DNA of 9,235 nucleotides from an uncultured Actinomycetes bacterium (GCA_937881255.1 CALGFH010000086.1:1-9235); one strand, 5' to 3'; numbered from the stretch's first letter, positions 1-6,134 are shown. Numbers and translations: made by a program. The notes: generated by a model from the sequence alone, not told the origin.

Positions 1-1505
1 CGTGCAGCCCGCAGAACACCGCGGCCAGCGGCTCCAGTCGGCGCAGCAGGGCCGGCGCCGGGACAGGCCGTGCCGAGCGGGACACCGACCCGGCCAGCCG
101 CGGCCGCGGACGGTCCCCGTCCAGCCCGGCAAATGGGTGCATCGCAGCCATCGCCCCCTCTTTCCCCGCCCAGTTCCTTTCCCGGCTGCTCTCGGGATAA
201 CCCGCGACGAGGCAGACCGGTTCCCTGGAACCGGCCGAGAGCTGGCGGAGGGGGACGACGTCGGCCAGCTGGTCGAGGGCGGCCAGCAGCTCGGTGACCT
301 CGTCGTCGGTGTTGGCGGCGGTCACCTGGATGCGGAACCCGACCTCCTCGCGGGGCACGCCCGGGTAGAAGGCCAGGGTGACGTAGATGCCCCGCTCCAG
401 CAGGAAGCGCTCGGCCCTGGCCAGGTCGTCGGAGTCGGCCAGGGGCACCTCGACGATCGGGAACCCGGAGCGGTTGAGGGTGAACGCCCCCCAGCTTCTC
501 CAGGTGGTCCAGGATCCGCCGGGTTCTGGACCAGAGCACGGCCCGGAGGTCGTCCCCCCTGGCCTCGTTGACCTGGAGCCCGACGAGCACGCTGGCCAGC
601 GAGGCCACCGGGGACGGGCCCGAGTACAGGTACGGGGGGCGGTCACCTTGAGCAGGCGCTTGAGCTCGGGCGGGCAGGCGACGAAGGCCAGCAGGGACGA
701 GTAGGCCTTGGAGAAGCCGCCGGTGAGCACCACGTGGTCGTAGCGCTCGCCCAGGTGGCGGACGACCCCGTTGCCGCGGCGGCCATACGGGCTGATCTCC
801 TCCCGGTCCCGCTCCCCGACCACCCCGAACCCGTGGGCGTCGTCGACGTACAGCAGGGCGTCGTTGGCCCGGGCCAGGGCGAGGAAGGCCGGCAGGTCGG
901 GCGGGTTGCCGGTCATCGAGTTGATCCCGTCCATGCAGACCAGGCGGGGGGCCTTGGGGTGCCGGTGCAGCAGCCGCTCCAGGGCCGCCGGGTCGTCGTG
1001 GGCGTAGCGGACCACGGTGGCCCCGTGGGCCCGGGCGGCCACGCAGCCGTCCCAGATCGTCTTGTGGGCCCGGGAGTCGACGAAGATGGTCCCGTCCGAG
1101 GCCAGCACCGGGATGACCGAGGCGTGGATGTGGGTCAGGGTCGGCAGCAGCAGCGTGTCGCCCGCCCCCAGCAGCTCGGTGAGCCGGGTCTCGATCTGCC
1201 GGTACAGGGCCGGGCTGCCCAGCATCCGCGACCAGCTGGGGTGGGTCCCCCACTGGTCCAGGTAGGCCGGGATCGCCTCGATCACCTCGCGGTCCAGGTC
1301 GAGGCCGAGGTAGTTGCAGGAGGCGAAGTCGATCAGCCAGCGCTCGCCGACCCGGATCCGGCGGCCGTCGACCTCCTCGATGATCGCGTCAAGCAGATGG
1401 TGGTGGGCGAACAGGTCCTCGAGGTCGGCGCATGCCGCCAGCCAGCGCGCGAGCCAGCTCCCGGGCGCAGCCCCTGACCAGGGTTGAATGAGGCAATTCA
1501 GTCAT
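1..1505 (-). CDS. Alpha-oxoamine synthase-family PLP enzyme (KBL/BioF-like), frameshifted, C-terminus beyond the left edge
   Basis: This family condenses an amino acid with an acyl thioester and decarboxylates, using PLP. Conserved blocks appear in order: NYLGLD (about residue 64), a histidine in DSRAHKTIWDG (about 146), VDDAHGFGVVG (about 225), and TGGFSKAYSS with the likely Schiff-base lysine (about 266). SGPSPVASL and GFRIQVTAANTDDEV follow. Substrates cannot be told from the sequence; KBL, BioF and CqsA-like enzymes share this fold. The reading needs three one-base shifts. The first is near 1445-1452: ATG at 1505 opens MTELPHSTLVRGCAREL in one frame, while the core frame has TGA at 1504-1502 and no ATG, GTG or TTG before NYLGLD. 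The second is at the six-G run 634-639 and the third at the six-C run 487-492. Homology reads in the alternate frame between the last two. The core frame happens to have no stop from 1501 to the edge. The roughly 80 codons after DQLADVVPL are unassigned; they could be a tail, a fusion, or a new gene from ATG 151. It could be a pseudogene or carry sequence errors. Confidence 0.72.
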
Positions 1506-1521
1506 ACGCTATCAGATTGGC

Positions 1522-1540
1522 AAAGGTTCGCCTAACCTCA
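1522..1540. promoter_or_regulatory. Iron-box-like operator (DtxR/IdeR family)
   Basis: Read on the minus strand this is TGAGGTTAGGCGAACCTTT, which matches 15 of 19 positions of the known IdeR/DtxR consensus TTAGGTTAGGCTAACCTAA. The AGGTT/AACCT half-sites are intact on both sides. It lies 16 bp upstream of the ATG at 1505 of the minus-strand PLP enzyme and upstream of the plus-strand response regulator. TAACCT (1533-1538, plus) and TTAGGC (1535-1530, minus, 18 bp before TAGCGT at 1511-1506) could be promoter elements covered by the site. The match is seen directly; binding and iron control are inferred. Confidence 0.55.
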
Positions 1541-1572
1541 GGCTCAACCCACCCGGCCGGGGTTCCGACTCT

Positions 1573-1589
1573 AGAAGGAAGAGCGCCTG
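1573..1589 (+). promoter_or_regulatory. Shine-Dalgarno sequence before an in-frame CTG
   Basis: AGAAGGAAGAG at 1573-1583 contains an AAGGA core seven bases before a CTG at 1587. That CTG is in frame with ATG 1611 of the response regulator, and a TAG at 1572 closes the frame upstream. No comparable site precedes ATG 1611 or ATG 1746. It favours translation beginning here rather than at 1746, possibly at the CTG. Confidence 0.35.
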
Positions 1590-1610
1590 ACCCCCGACCT
1601 GGGACACGAC

Positions 1611-2177
1611 ATGACCTCGACGACCAGCTATCAGCAGGGCACGCGCGCCGGCGCGGTCATCGTCCTCACCTCCGGCCAAGGTCACGATCCGGACGGAACC
1701 CGGGCTGCAGGCTTGGCCGCTCGTTCAGATGGGCACCAAGCGCCGATGACCCAGGAACAGGACAGCCAGGGACAGGAACGCCAGGGTGCCCAGCAGGGCC
1801 CGAGGGTGCTGCTGGTCGACGACGCCGCCGCCATCCGCAACGCGCTCCGGGGCGTGCTCGAGGACGCCGGCATCGAGGTCGTCGGGGAAGCCCCCGACGG
1901 AGTCCAGGGCGTGGCCATGGTCGGCTCGCTCCGCCCCGACGTGGTCCTGATGGACCTCAGGATGCCGTCCACCAACGGCTTCCAGGCGACCGAGCAGATC
2001 GTCCATGAGCATCCGGCCGTCCGCGTGGTCGTCCTCTCGGCCTACGAGACCGAGGAGTCGGCCGAAGCGGTCCGAGCCGCCGGCGCCTTCGCCTTCCTCC
2101 CCAAGCACTGCGGCGCCGACCGCATCCGCGACACGGTGGTGGCGGCTTGGCGGTCCGGCGGCGGCGGCGGAGCCTGA
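1611..2177 (+). CDS. Single-domain response regulator (CheY-like receiver, no output domain)
   Basis: This is a phospho-acceptor protein of a two-component system. With ATG 1611 the protein is 188 residues and the receiver fills about 65-180: acidic pair D70-D71 in VLLVDDA, phospho-acceptor D115 in VVLMDLRMP, switch residue S143 in VLSAY, and lysine K165 in FLPKH. All catalytic positions are present. It ends in RSGGGGGA with no HTH, GGDEF or other effector, whereas receivers paired with NarL-type kinases usually carry a LuxR HTH. The first 60 or so residues are unassigned. ATG 1746 would give 143 residues, nearer to a bare receiver, but lacks a ribosome site; the site at 1573-1583 supports a long form (CTG 1587 or ATG 1611). 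The histidine kinase at 2464-4074 converges on it and is the likely partner. The receiver call is firm; the start is not. Confidence 0.85.
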   Translation: MTSTTSYQQGTRAGAVIVLTSGQGHDPDGTRAAGLAARSDGHQAPMTQEQDSQGQERQGAQQGPRVLLVDDAAAIRNALRGVLEDAGIEVVGEAPDGVQGVAMVGSLRPDVVLMDLRMPSTNGFQATEQIVHEHPAVRVVVLSAYETEESAEAVRAAGAFAFLPKHCGADRIRDTVVAAWRSGGGGGA

Positions 2178-2194
2178 GCTAAGCCCCGATCCAT

Positions 2195-2218
2195 GTGGGG
2201 GGAGCTCGCTCCCCCCAC
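2195..2218 (+). terminator. GC-rich hairpin after the response regulator
   Basis: GTGGGGGGAG (2195-2204) and CTCCCCCCAC (2209-2218) form a perfect 10-bp stem with a CTCG loop, starting 17 bases after the regulator stop codon. No T run follows, so it resembles the T-less hairpins often found at actinobacterial gene ends. It could end transcription of the regulator or, being symmetrical, of the convergent kinase operon too. Confidence 0.55.
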
Positions 2219-2258
2219 GGCCCCCCAAGAGCGCCTGTGCCAGCCCACAGGCATGCGC

Positions 2259-2307
2259 TTCGGTCAGGGGCTCTTCGGTTCGGTCAGGGGCGTGTTCGGT
2301 CGGGGGC
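2259..2307. repeat. Three short direct repeats in the convergent gap
   Basis: TTCGGTCAGGGGC occurs at 2259-2271 and 2279-2291, and once more with one change (TTCGGTCGGGGGC) at 2295-2307. The offsets of 20 and 16 bases are irregular. They lie between the ends of two convergent genes, with no sign of a mobile element or CRISPR. Function unknown. Confidence 0.5.
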
Positions 2308-2346
2308 TGTGGACAGCCGCGCGCACCCAACCAGCTGCTGGGCTAC

Positions 2347-2364
2347 GCTCCCCCTCCGGGGGGC
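2347..2364. terminator. Possible hairpin terminator of the convergent gap
   Basis: GCTCCCC and GGGGGGC pair over 7 bp (one G-T pair) around a four-base loop. It sits about 100 bp past the kinase stop codon when read on the minus strand, so it could serve the minus-strand operon. There is no T run and the stem is short for such GC-rich DNA; support is weak. Confidence 0.25.
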
Positions 2365-2380
2365 TGGGCCCGAGCCGGGT

Positions 2381-2459
2381 CGTTGCAGGGCGCCAGGGAA
2401 TCGGACCGGGTCGGTCGTTGGAGGGCGCCCGGGGACCGGCTGGACCGCTGGAGGGTGCC
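2381..2459. repeat. Degenerate tandem repeat beside the kinase stop codon
   Basis: Units begin at 2381 (CGTTGCAGGGCGCC), 2416 (CGTTGGAGGGCGCC) and 2446 (CGCTGGAGGGTGCC), spaced 35 and 30 bases. They are followed by imperfect GGGAATCGGACCGG or GGGGACCGG tails. This decayed tandem array ends just before the kinase stop. Together with the hairpins and the 2259-2307 repeats it accounts for most of the 286-bp gene-free stretch 2178-2463, where no convincing gene is seen. Confidence 0.45.
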
Positions 2460-2463
2460 GGAC

Positions 2464-4074
2464 CTAGCTGGTGAGCTGGTCGACGGGGTGGTTGGCCATC
2501 TCGACGTCGACGGTGGTGCCGTGGCCGGGGGCTGAGTCGATGCTGAGGTGGCCGCCGACCATCTCGACCCGTTCGCGCATGCCGGCCAGGCCGAAGTGGC
2601 CCTCGCTGAGGAGGCTGCTGGCCGCGATCGGGTCGAAGCCGACCCCGTCGTCGTTGATCCGCAGGCGCACCGAGCCGTTCTCGGCCGCCAGCGTGACGGT
2701 GACCCGGGACGCGCCGGCGTGCTTGCCGACGTTGTTCAGCGTCTCCTGGGTGACCCGGTACAGGACCGTCTCGAGATCGGGGGCGAGCCGGCTCTGCAGG
2801 CCGGTCGAGATGGCGCAGGCCACCCCGCTGGTCGCCTCGAAGGCCCGCACCTGGTTGTGCAGCGCCACCTCGAGGCCCTGCTCGTCGAGCACGGCCGGCC
2901 GCAGCTCGGCCATGAGCCGGCGCAGGCCGGTGATGCCGGCGGCGAGCTCGTCCTCGAGCTCGGCCAGCAGGCCCTCGGCCTGGTCGGGCTGCCCGCGCTG
3001 GATGCGGTTGCGGGCCCGGGTGAGGCCGTAGCGGAGCGCGGTCAGCTCCTGCACCGGCCCGTCGTGGAGGTCGGCGGCCAGCCGGACCCGCTCCTGCTCG
3101 GTCGCCCGCAGCACCGTCTGCATGGCCCGCTTGCGCTCGGTCTGCATGGCCACCTCGCTGGCCAGGCCGCCCATGCGGGCCAGGGTGAGCAGGAACAGCA
3201 CGACCGAGCCGCCGGCGATCACGCCGACGTCGAGCGGCTCGTCCCGCAGCGTCTGGATGACCAGCACCGCCGGGGCCATCAGGGAGGCGGCGGCCAGCAG
3301 GGCCAGCCGGGTCTCGGTCAGCCGGGCGCTCGGCGGGGCCGGCTCGCTGAGCGAGACCATCGACGGGTGCAGGGCGGCCAGGCCGACGCCCAGGTAGAAG
3401 ACGATCCAGGTGGCGTCGATGGGCCCGCCGGCGTCCCAGCCCCCGTCGAGCAGGGACAGGCCGTAGACGCTGTCGGCGGCCAGCAGGGCCACCAGCCCGA
3501 GCATCAGCAGGCGGGAGGCGACGGTGCCATGGTCGCCCGTCCGCCACATCCGCACCGCCACCGCCACCAGCAGCACGTCGCACAGCGGGTAGGCGATCGA
3601 GACCAGCCGCTGGGACAGGAGCAGGTCGGGCACGCGCACGTTGGGCCCGATCAGGAACACCCAGGACAGCAGGCCGACCCCGGTGGTGATGATGGTGGCG
3701 TCGATCAGGCTGGCCACGTCGCGGCCGGGGGCCCGCTCGCGGACCAGCAGCAGCAGCCCGGCGGCCAGCAGGGCGTAGCAGGCCAGGTAGAAGGCGTCGG
3801 CCACCGACGGGTAGGGCGGCTCGACCTCCAGCACCCACTGGTAGGTGTAGTTGATGGCGTCGCCGACGGTGAAGGAGAGCTGGCCGGCGGCCAGCAGGTA
3901 CCAGGCCAGCGGTTTGGACGGCCGGTAGAGGCGGGTCCCGACGACCACGGCGACCACCATGCCGAGACCGAGGGTGCAGTACACGACCGCCCGTAGGAGC
4001 GAGTCGGGCAGCCGGAAATAGGTGACGCCGAGCAGGAGCTCGACGGCGAGGAAGATGCGAGCTGGCCGTCCCAT
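2464..4074 (-). CDS. Membrane sensor histidine kinase, NarL/DegS type (HisKA_3 plus HATPase)
   Basis: This protein autophosphorylates a histidine and passes the phosphate to a receiver. Read from ATG 4074 (536 residues), about the first 300 residues hold eight to ten hydrophobic segments (for example 29-46, 95-111, 159-175, 187-206, 256-273, 282-299) with no recognisable ligand domain. A short linker leads to the HisKA_3 dimerisation helix with phospho-accepting H337 in ADLHDGPVQ. The ATPase follows: N-box ETLNNVGKHAGAS (444-456), DDGVGFD (475-481), FGLAGMRERV (494-503) and a GHGTTV end. All catalytic motifs look intact. The frame is open to an ATG at 4227, but that extension lies inside the upstream methyltransferase and is low-complexity. 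GTG 4137 overlaps the methyltransferase TGA as GTGA and is a real alternative start that would couple translation. It is last in a minus-strand group with the methyltransferase and the M23 peptidase. Confidence 0.9.
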   Translation of the reverse strand: MGRPARIFLAVELLLGVTYFRLPDSLLRAVVYCTLGLGMVVAVVVGTRLYRPSKPLAWYLLAAGQLSFTVGDAINYTYQWVLEVEPPYPSVADAFYLACYALLAAGLLLLVRERAPGRDVASLIDATIITTGVGLLSWVFLIGPNVRVPDLLLSQRLVSIAYPLCDVLLVAVAVRMWRTGDHGTVASRLLMLGLVALLAADSVYGLSLLDGGWDAGGPIDATWIVFYLGVGLAALHPSMVSLSEPAPPSARLTETRLALLAAASLMAPAVLVIQTLRDEPLDVGVIAGGSVVLFLLTLARMGGLASEVAMQTERKRAMQTVLRATEQERVRLAADLHDGPVQELTALRYGLTRARNRIQRGQPDQAEGLLAELEDELAAGITGLRRLMAELRPAVLDEQGLEVALHNQVRAFEATSGVACAISTGLQSRLAPDLETVLYRVTQETLNNVGKHAGASRVTVTLAAENGSVRLRINDDGVGFDPIAASSLLSEGHFGLAGMRERVEMVGGHLSIDSAPGHGTTVDVEMANHPVDQLTS

Positions 4075-4133
4075 CACGGTCTGTCTATCGGCCGGTCGGG
4101 CGGCGAACTGTTGCGCCCATCGCGCGGAGTGCG

Positions 4134-4940
4134 TCACCTGGGCATTCGACCACAGATGACGGCGTAGTCGTTGACGCTGAACAAGAAGGCCCCCCGGTCG
4201 TCCAGCCGCTGCAGCCCGGCCAGCCATCGGTCCAGCTCAGCCGGGTCGGCCCGGCCGTCGCCGCTGAGGGTGTCGGCCAGGTTGCGGGCGTAGCCCCAGC
4301 CGATCTCCCCGGGCAGGAACCGCCGGCCGAGCACGACCGCGGCCTGCACGTCCTCCACCACCAGCCCGGCCCGCCCGGCGATGTCGGCCAGGCGCCGGCC
4401 GATGGTGCCGTCGACCGCGTCCATCCAGGGCTGCTGGGTGTCGCAGTAGTCCCTGACCAGCCGGCGGGTCAGCTCCAGGTCCTCGGACGCGAAGATCAGG
4501 GTGTCGAAGTCGCTGTGGGCCAGGACCAGCCGACCGCCGGGGCGCAGGACCCGGATCGCCTCGGCCACCAGGGCGTCCGGGTCGGGCAGGACCTCGAGCA
4601 CGTTGTGGCAGAGCACCCGGTCGAAGGCGCCGTCGGCCAGCGGCAGCGGCGCCTTGAGGTCGGCCTGGACCCACAGCAGCCCGGGTCGCGGGGCCAGGCC
4701 GGCGACCGCCTCCCCGACGGCCTCGGCGGTCCGGGCCAGGGCGGCCGCGGACAGGTCGAGCCCGGCCAGCAGCCCGCCGGCGACGGACGGGGCGGCCTGG
4801 GCCAGCGAGCCGCCGGTGCCGCAGCCCAGGTCGGCGACCCGGTCGCCGGGAGCGGCCGCCAGCAGCCCGGCCAGCCAGCGGTGCCGGCTCGGCACCACCG
4901 GCTCGACCATCGCGTCGACGTCGTCCGGTTCGCCCGTCAT
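4134..4940 (-). CDS. Class I SAM-dependent methyltransferase, substrate unknown
   Basis: The 268-residue protein transfers a methyl group from S-adenosylmethionine. Rossmann-fold signs are clear: motif I VADLGCGTGG (35-44), acidic ribose-binding D62 in GLDLS, D94 in VQADL, FDRVLCHNVLEVLPD (106-120) and VLRPGGRLVLAHSD (131-144). The C-terminal third has FDTLIF, CDTQQPWMD and FSVNDYAVICG, which may form the substrate lid; I do not recognise a specific subfamily. It lies between the M23 peptidase (53 bp upstream) and the histidine kinase (57 bp downstream, or overlapping by four bases if that gene starts at GTG 4137). The ATG at 4940 is preceded by seven C residues and no ribosome site, fitting a leaderless message from TACCGT at 4953-4948. 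An internal ATG at 4910 is a weaker alternative. Confidence 0.85.
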   Translation of the reverse strand: MTGEPDDVDAMVEPVVPSRHRWLAGLLAAAPGDRVADLGCGTGGSLAQAAPSVAGGLLAGLDLSAAALARTAEAVGEAVAGLAPRPGLLWVQADLKAPLPLADGAFDRVLCHNVLEVLPDPDALVAEAIRVLRPGGRLVLAHSDFDTLIFASEDLELTRRLVRDYCDTQQPWMDAVDGTIGRRLADIAGRAGLVVEDVQAAVVLGRRFLPGEIGWGYARNLADTLSGDGRADPAELDRWLAGLQRLDDRGAFLFSVNDYAVICGRMPR

Positions 4941-4947
4941 GGGGGGG

Positions 4948-4977
4948 ACGGTAGCCGGTGGCGGACCGGCGCGTCGA
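4948..4977 (-). promoter_or_regulatory. Candidate leaderless promoter for methyltransferase and kinase
   Basis: On the minus strand TACCGT (4953-4948) fits the actinobacterial -10 pattern TAnnnT and ends seven bases before the ATG at 4940. TCGACG (4977-4972) lies 18 bases upstream and matches four of six positions of TTGACA. The RNA would start at or next to the ATG, which would explain the missing ribosome site. If active, these two genes can be expressed apart from the M23 peptidase. Confidence 0.4.
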
Positions 4978-4993
4978 GCGGTGCGGTGCCCGT

Positions 4994-5971
4994 CTAGCCG
5001 CAGGCGGCCTTGACGTACGGGTACGGGTTGACCGGGGAGCCCCCGCCGGGGTGGACCTCGAAGTGGACGTGGGGGCCGGTCCAGGCGGCGTTGCCCGTGG
5101 CGCCGTTGAAGGCGATCAGCTCGCCGGCCTTGACCCGCTGACCGGTCACCGAGGCGTACCGGGAGAGGTGGGCGTAGTAGTACTCGTTGCCGTCGACGCC
5201 CTGCATGTAGAGGCTGATGCCGCCCAGCGAGCTGGTCGACTGCCGGCTGATGACCCCGTCGACGATGGCGTGGACCTTGTTGCCCATGGGGTTCATGATG
5301 TCGGTCCCCTTGTGGGCCCGGCCGCCGGAGCGGGCGGCGCCCCAGGAGTCGATGAACGAGTAGGGCTTGGACACCGGGCAGGACACGAAGCGCCCGTTGA
5401 CCAGGTGGGTGGTGTTGAACCCGGCCAGCTTGTCCGCGACCTGCTTGGCCTTCTCGAAGTTGCGGCTCAGCTTGTCGACCGTCTTCTTGGACCGCGCCTC
5501 GAGCCGGCTCATCTGGGCCATGGCCGCCTTGACGTCCTTGATGGCCGCCTCGTAGCTGTCGAAGGCGACCTTGGCGTCGGCCACGGCCGCGACCTGGCCC
5601 TCCTGGAGGATGGTCTCGAACTCGACCCGGCTGACCACGACGTCGGCGCTGCTGCCGAGGATCCCCGACAGCGGGCGGGTGCCGCCCGCCTTGTACAGGG
5701 AGGACACGTGCCCGCTGAGGGCCCGGCGGGCCGCGGCCAGGTCGTCGCGGACATCGCCGAGGCGGCTGTTGGCGGCCTGGAGCCGCTGCTCGGCGTAGTG
5801 GCGCTCGCTCTCGATCTGGTTGAGCTCCCGGGTGGCGTCGTCCAGGGCCGCCTGCATCTTCTTCTGGCGGCTCTTGGCGGTCGTGAGATCGTCGGCGCCA
5901 CCAGGCACGGCGACACCGATCACCAGCGCGGCCATGATGAGCCCGGCCGCGATCACGCGGGACTTCGGCAC
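4994..5971 (-). CDS. Secreted coiled-coil M23 (LytM-type) peptidoglycan endopeptidase
   Basis: The 325-residue protein probably cuts peptide cross-links of the cell wall outside the membrane. The GTG start at 5971 is fixed by GGAGG six bases upstream; the frame extends to 6337 but that part is not protein-like. Residues 1-26 form a signal peptide (PKSR, hydrophobic LIMAALVIGVAV, probable cut after GGA). Residues 30-185 are rich in heptad-like A/L/E/K/R and predict coiled coil, as in EnvC-like and other division-linked M23 proteins. The M23 domain (about 215-318) has the metal and catalytic set: H220 and D224 in HKGTD, H268 in YYYAHLS, and H301 and H303 in HVHFEV, so it should be active. The only cysteines are C198, just before the domain, and C324, next to last, which may form a disulfide closing the domain. 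It has its own promoter and a structured leader. Its target bond and regulators cannot be read from the sequence. Confidence 0.92.
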   Translation of the reverse strand: MPKSRVIAAGLIMAALVIGVAVPGGADDLTTAKSRQKKMQAALDDATRELNQIESERHYAEQRLQAANSRLGDVRDDLAAARRALSGHVSSLYKAGGTRPLSGILGSSADVVVSRVEFETILQEGQVAAVADAKVAFDSYEAAIKDVKAAMAQMSRLEARSKKTVDKLSRNFEKAKQVADKLAGFNTTHLVNGRFVSCPVSKPYSFIDSWGAARSGGRAHKGTDIMNPMGNKVHAIVDGVISRQSTSSLGGISLYMQGVDGNEYYYAHLSRYASVTGQRVKAGELIAFNGATGNAAWTGPHVHFEVHPGGGSPVNPYPYVKAACG

Positions 5972-5977
5972 GTCTCG

Positions 5978-5997
5978 CCTCCGTCGGGGGACACGGA
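5978..5997 (-). promoter_or_regulatory. Ribosome site of the M23 gene, partly held in a C-loop hairpin
   Basis: On the minus strand TCCGT (5997-5993) pairs with ACGGA (5984-5980) around the loop GTCCCCCG. The 3' arm contributes GGA of the Shine-Dalgarno GGAGG (5982-5978), so folding would mask half the ribosome site. The stem is only 5 bp, so any effect would be modest or need a ligand or protein. The ribosome site is seen directly; control by folding is inferred. Confidence 0.4.
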
Positions 5998-6015
5998 TCG
6001 AGAAAACTGCGGGGG

Positions 6016-6040
6016 CGTCCGGAATGGGGGGAACCGGACG
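6016..6040 (-). promoter_or_regulatory. Leader hairpin with a six-C loop upstream of the M23 gene
   Basis: CGTCCGG and CCGGACG form a perfect 7-bp stem around an 11-base loop that reads TTCCCCCCATT on the minus strand. It falls in the predicted leader of the M23 transcript, between the -10 at 6051 and the ribosome site. With the hairpin at 5980-5997 it makes a pair of C-loop stems. Confidence 0.4.
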
Positions 6041-6050
6041 TCGGTTGCGG

Positions 6051-6078
6051 ACGATAGCACAGCCCCGCCCGCTGGCAA
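6051..6078 (-). promoter_or_regulatory. Sigma-70-type promoter of the M23 peptidase gene
   Basis: On the minus strand TTGCCA (6078-6073), a 16-base spacer and TATCGT (6056-6051) match the -35 and -10 consensus (TTGACA; TAnnnT). Transcription would begin near 6044 and leave a leader of about 73 bases ending at GTG 5971. It is the best promoter match in the window. Confidence 0.55.
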
Positions 6079-6088
6079 AAACGCAGCC

Positions 6089-6097
6089 TGTGGATAA
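6089..6097 (-). other. Perfect DnaA box
   Basis: The minus strand reads TTATCCACA, the exact E. coli consensus for DnaA binding; many actinobacterial boxes read TTGTCCACA. It lies just upstream of the M23 promoter. A single box is not an origin, but DnaA could act here as a regulator of a cell-wall gene. A nine-base match can also arise by chance. Confidence 0.35.
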
Positions 6098-6102
6098 CAG
6101 AG

Positions 6103-6129
6103 CGGCCCCCGCGCCTGGCGCGGGGGCCG
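6103..6129. terminator. Very strong 11-bp hairpin in the divergent gap
   Basis: CGGCCCCCGCG (6103-6113) pairs perfectly with CGCGGGGGCCG (6119-6129) across a CCTGG loop. On the minus strand it is followed by CTCTGTTATCC, the nearest thing here to a T-rich terminator tail. No recognised gene ends here on either strand. It may therefore end an unannotated minus-strand RNA from 6130-6441, or insulate the M23 promoter just downstream. Confidence 0.5.
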
Positions 6130-6134
6130 ATGAT

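Noticed and set aside
734..1477. Long plus-strand open frame opposite the oxoamine synthase
   Set aside because: It is the high-GC antisense shadow of the minus-strand gene; it has no domain and is dominated by low-complexity G/V/Q/R content.
2308..2316. Second DnaA-box-like site (CTGTCCACA on the minus strand)
   Set aside because: It matches eight of nine positions of the actinobacterial form but is isolated, inside repeat-rich DNA, and about 3.8 kb from the other box; no origin is supported.
2259..2459. Possible CRISPR array
   Set aside because: The units are 13-14 bases, diverged and irregularly spaced, with no spacers of constant length and no cas genes.
2548..3996. 482-codon plus-strand open frame opposite the histidine kinase
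   Set aside because: The complementary strand carries clear kinase motifs; this frame is repetitive G/Q/H/D-rich sequence with no family features.
4075..4227. N-terminal extension of the kinase frame to ATG 4227
   Set aside because: It would overlap the methyltransferase by 94 bases and is low-complexity. GTG 4137 within it is kept only as an alternative start.
4958..6097. 379-codon plus-strand open frame opposite the M23 gene
   Set aside because: It is antisense to a gene with signal peptide, catalytic histidines and ribosome site; its own protein is low-complexity.
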